Positions 61,560 to 64,000 of a stretch of DNA of 64,000 bases are shown here, piece after piece. Origin of the DNA: a bacterium (lineage in GTDB: Bacteria > Armatimonadota > Fimbriimonadia > Fimbriimonadales > Fimbriimonadaceae). The notes under the pieces were generated by a model, which saw only the letters and a list, made by a program, of their open reading frames with translations, did not search any database and was not told where the DNA came from. Position 1 is the first letter of the stretch; each line of letters starts with the position of its first letter. Both the position numbers and the translations under genes were made by a program. The stretch is taken from contig JAIXUN010000001.1 in the NCBI GenBank assembly GCA_027483535.1, positions 37,432-101,431 of the forward strand. Reading direction: 5' to 3'.

Positions 61560-63047
61560 TTACTGACCCTGGCCCAAACTGAACCCGAGTTTGCCGTCGA
61601 AGGTGCAGAGGTGCTCCGTCTTGACGAATTCGATTCCGATCGCGTCGAGTCGGCTCAGCAAAGAGACGATCCTCTTGCGGGTAATCGGCGCCTCCCCTTG
61701 GAATCGGCAGCGCCAGTGGTCGGTGCAGAAGGTCTCCGACATTCCGTTTGGCCACACCTTTACGCCCCGATTTGTGATGATCTGAAGCGGAAACTCTGGA
61801 TCTTGGATCGCTTTGAGGGCTTCCGCAAGTTCATCGACGGATCGTCGTGACTGGACAAAGACATCGACGCCAATGGTTTCTTTGACCTGGTCGAATCGCA
61901 ACGGTTCGACCATTTCTGGGGCGACCTTCTGCTTTTCGGTTTCTGAAGCGGGATAGCGCGCGGGCTTGAGCGAAACCGGCTCTTGACCAAGCCGAGCGAT
62001 GATCTCGTCCGTGAACTGCTTCGTGCCGACTGCGGTGCCCTTCTCGCTTGCGTTCGCGATATCGATGGTGCGCACACCGTCCTCGAGCGTTCGAAGCCAA
62101 GCATTATGGACCTTTTCTGCGATGTCGCCTTGACCAATGTGAACAAGCATCATCACCGCCGACATGAGCAATCCACTGGGATTGGCGATATCCTTCCCGG
62201 CGATCATGGGAGCGCTGCCGTGGATGGCTTCGAACATGGCGCAGTGGGTTCCAATGTTTGCACTCCCGGCCATTCCAACCGACCCGGCGACTTCAGCGGC
62301 AACGTCGCTCATGATGTCGCCATACAGGTTCGGGGTGACAATCACGTCCCACTGGGTGGGCTGAGTCGCAATGCGGGCGATGCCGATATCGATGATCCAG
62401 TGATCCTTTTCAATCTCGGGATACTCCGTGCCGATTTCCTCAAAGATGCGGTGGAAAAGACCGTCGGTCAACTTCATGATGTTGTCCTTGGTCATGCAGG
62501 TCACCTTCTTCCGGCCGTTGGCGCGGGCGTATTCGAAGGCGTAGCGGACGATCTTGCGAGTGCCGGGCTCGCTCACCAGTTTGAGGCACTGGTACACGTC
62601 TTGGGTCTGCCGGTGCTCGATTCCCGCGTAGAGGTCCTCTTCGTTCTCTCGAACGATCACAAGGTTCATGCCCTGCGGTCCCACGGGGAGAATCGGGTGC
62701 AGCGTCACACAGGGTCGCACGTTGGCGTAGAGTCCGAGCGACTTCCGGATGGTGACGTTCAAACTCTTAAAGCCACCGCCTTGCGGGGTGGTAATCGGCG
62801 CCTTCAGGAACACTTTGGTGGTTCGGAGGGAGTCCCATGAAGACTCTTCGATGCCGGAGGTGTGCCCACGCTTGTAAACCGCCTCGCCGATCTCGATGGC
62901 GTTGGGCTGAATGCGAGCCCCGGCGGCAGACAAGATCCGGAGGGTGGACTCCATGATCTCAGGGCCGATTCCGTCTCCGTACGCGACCGTGATCGGAATC
63001 GCTTTCTCAGTGGCAAAGGTGAGTTCTGATAGCTGTCCAGCGAGCAT
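61560..63047 (-). CDS. icd: NADP-dependent isocitrate dehydrogenase (Thermus/Rickettsia type)
   Basis: TCA-cycle oxidation of isocitrate to 2-oxoglutarate. The 495-residue protein has a beta-decarboxylating dehydrogenase core: ITVAYGDGIGPEIM, ITTPQGGGFKSLNVTIRKSLGLYANVRPC, RENEEDLYAGIEHRQT, DNIMKLTDG, YGDIMSDVAAEVAGSVGMAGSANIG and FEAIHGSAPMIAGKDIANPS. A C-terminal domain of about 130 residues (LRFDQVKETIGVDVFVQSRRSVDELAEALK onward) marks the long Thermus/Rickettsia subfamily. CATAAT ends 6 nt before the ATG, at the leaderless position. Confidence 0.93.
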   Translation of the reverse strand: MLAGQLSELTFATEKAIPITVAYGDGIGPEIMESTLRILSAAGARIQPNAIEIGEAVYKRGHTSGIEESSWDSLRTTKVFLKAPITTPQGGGFKSLNVTIRKSLGLYANVRPCVTLHPILPVGPQGMNLVIVRENEEDLYAGIEHRQTQDVYQCLKLVSEPGTRKIVRYAFEYARANGRKKVTCMTKDNIMKLTDGLFHRIFEEIGTEYPEIEKDHWIIDIGIARIATQPTQWDVIVTPNLYGDIMSDVAAEVAGSVGMAGSANIGTHCAMFEAIHGSAPMIAGKDIANPSGLLMSAVMMLVHIGQGDIAEKVHNAWLRTLEDGVRTIDIANASEKGTAVGTKQFTDEIIARLGQEPVSLKPARYPASETEKQKVAPEMVEPLRFDQVKETIGVDVFVQSRRSVDELAEALKAIQDPEFPLQIITNRGVKVWPNGMSETFCTDHWRCRFQGEAPITRKRIVSLLSRLDAIGIEFVKTEHLCTFDGKLGFSLGQGQ

Positions 63048-63053
63048 GTATGA

Positions 63054-63059
63054 ATTATG
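63054..63059 (-). promoter_or_regulatory. CATAAT -10 box, leaderless icd
   Basis: On the minus strand CATAAT (63059-63054) plus TCATAC leads directly to the icd ATG. No -35 consensus is visible. TATACT at 63081-63086 on the plus strand probably serves the divergent regulator. Confidence 0.55.
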
Positions 63060-63108
63060 ATGCGCGAATTTTTGTTCGTGTATACTTCGATCTTCTTTGA
63101 GATCTCAG

Positions 63109-63432
63109 ATGAGCGAATTGAGGGAACCGGTTAAACGAGAGACGACTTGGACATTTTTGACGAATCACACCCACGTGCTCATTTGCTTGGTGCGGGACCC
63201 GTACGCCACCATGCGAGAAGTTTCTGATCAGGTTGGAATCACCGAACGGGCCACGCAGAAGATCGTAAAAGACCTCTCCGAAGCGGGGGTTCTCTCGATT
63301 CACAAGGATGGTCGCCGCAATCGTTACGATTTCGACTTTGATAAGTTTCTCCGCCACCCGTTGGAATCGGGTTCCACCCTTCGAGAACTGCTGACCGTCA
63401 TGGTTGGTACCGTTCCAGTAAGATTCTCTTGA
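63109..63432 (+). CDS. Small winged-helix regulator
   Basis: A 107-residue MarR-like DNA-binding protein from the ATG at 63109 (a TTG at 63097 would add four residues). The helix-turn-helix reads VLICLVRDPYATMREVSDQVGITERATQKIVKDLSEAGVLSIHKDGRRNRYDFD, with the wing at the end; the tail contacts are too short for a ligand domain. TATACT 23 nt upstream is a plausible -10. It is divergent from icd, which it may control; this is inference. Confidence 0.75.
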   Translation: MSELREPVKRETTWTFLTNHTHVLICLVRDPYATMREVSDQVGITERATQKIVKDLSEAGVLSIHKDGRRNRYDFDFDKFLRHPLESGSTLRELLTVMVGTVPVRFS

Positions 63433-63479
63433 ACCAATTCGTTCCCCTTTAGGGTTCGACTTAGGTTCGGGAGTCACTC

Positions 63480-64000
63480 TTGCCAAGACCGCCTACGCTT
63501 TCCACGCCCCGCTTGGTGCTTCGCCCTTTGGAACCTCACGATGCACCGACCATCCAGCGAGAGTTTCCGCACTGGGAGATCGTTCAGTACCTAGGATCGG
63601 CAATCCCCTGGCCGTACCCAGAAGACGGAGCCCAGACCTTTGTCGATGGAGTTGTAGCCAATGAGGAGGAATCGACCGACTTCTACTGGGCAATCACACT
63701 TACGGAGTCGCCCGAGAACCTCATCGGGGTGATTAGCCTGCACCCAAAGAACGAAGCTTCGAATCGGGGATTTTGGCTTTGTCCGAAGTACTGGCGTCAG
63801 GGTCTGATGATCGAAGCGACCGGAGCGGTGACCGACTTCTGGTTCGAGACCTTTGGCGACCTACCCATGGTGGTCGACAATGCGACCGCAAACGCCGCCT
63901 CAAGACGGGTGAAAGAAAGGATAGGAGCTGAGTTTTTGGAGGCTCATGAATTCAAATTCGTGAGCGGGCTCCAGCCTGCGGAAAAGTGGCGAATCACCAA
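63480..64000 (+). CDS. GNAT-family N-acetyltransferase, truncated by the window end
   Basis: Open frame from a TTG at 63480 with GGGAG about 7 nt upstream, 173 codons and still open at 64000. It has the RimJ/RimL-like pattern: TPRLVLRPLEPHDAPTIQ, YWAITLTESPENLIGVISLHPKN, a GFWLCPKYWRQGLMIEAT segment in the acetyl-CoA site, and VDNATANAASRRVKERIGAEFLE. The substrate is unknown; it may be an amine or ribosomal-protein terminus. Confidence 0.82.
   Translation, partial: MPRPPTLSTPRLVLRPLEPHDAPTIQREFPHWEIVQYLGSAIPWPYPEDGAQTFVDGVVANEEESTDFYWAITLTESPENLIGVISLHPKNEASNRGFWLCPKYWRQGLMIEATGAVTDFWFETFGDLPMVVDNATANAASRRVKERIGAEFLEAHEFKFVSGLQPAEKWRIT

Overview
This 64 kb window looks like chromosomal DNA of a gene-dense, moderately high-GC, didermic bacterium, most likely an Armatimonadota of the Fimbriimonadia type. 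The grounds are a pseudopilin whose N-terminus runs straight into the [11 protein letters not shown] pattern common in that phylum, a PEP-CTERM protein, an outer-membrane barrel with Wza-like export and LpxH-like proteins, and a mosaic of housekeeping genes: FabI, long-form NadA, Thermus/Rickettsia-type isocitrate dehydrogenase, SufU-type Suf and Cu-type CsoR. The phylum call is inference from memory of family patterns. I see no rRNA, tRNA, CRISPR array, prophage or insertion sequence.

Layout. 0-6.4 kb: nucleotide and one-carbon metabolism (deoB, purK, formimidoyltransferase), fabI, an IscA-type protein, an outer-membrane barrel and a 7Fe ferredoxin. 6.4-9.3 kb: three tandem PilZ-like paralogues facing a MarR/GbsR-type regulator, with duplicated promoter/operator modules and a structured leader. 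9.4-19 kb: lon, nadA, a phosphodiester-glycosidase-like protein, LD-carboxypeptidase, polysaccharide export, rsmI and a parvulin isomerase. 19-30 kb: lexA behind a palindromic promoter, a DUF4139-like protein, msrB, an amidase, an RsmB-type methyltransferase, two tandem ATL/MGMT-like proteins, a hydrolase, ggt and a GT61 glycosyltransferase. 30-33.4 kb: glycoside hydrolases.

33.4-41.3 kb is a stress and Fe-S block. sufS-sufU and sufB flank a complete sigma-E-like cassette (ECF sigma, zinc anti-sigma, RseB-like sensor, HtrA protease). Divergent from sufS lies a previously unannotated, highly structured candidate small RNA of about 140 nt with its own -10 box and intrinsic terminator. 41-43 kb: a Cu-type CsoR with a perfect operator, facing a pseudopilin and a choice-of-anchor-M PEP-CTERM protein. 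43.5-53 kb: cysS, galM, an envelope-lipid trio (LpxH-like phosphoesterase, membrane protein, UgtP-like glycosyltransferase) and uvrA. 53-64 kb: a GH30-like hydrolase, a lactonase, a two-component system facing a Gly/Gln/Met-rich Spy-like protein across OmpR-type repeats, a TlpA-like protein, icd, a small winged-helix regulator and a GNAT gene cut by the window end.

The strongest unexplained signals are the small RNA at 35191-35331, the paired TGTTTATC modules with exact 32-bp spacing that drive two PilZ-like genes, the folded leader between them, and a recurring -10 hexamer placed exactly 6-8 nt before start codons (leaderless mRNAs).
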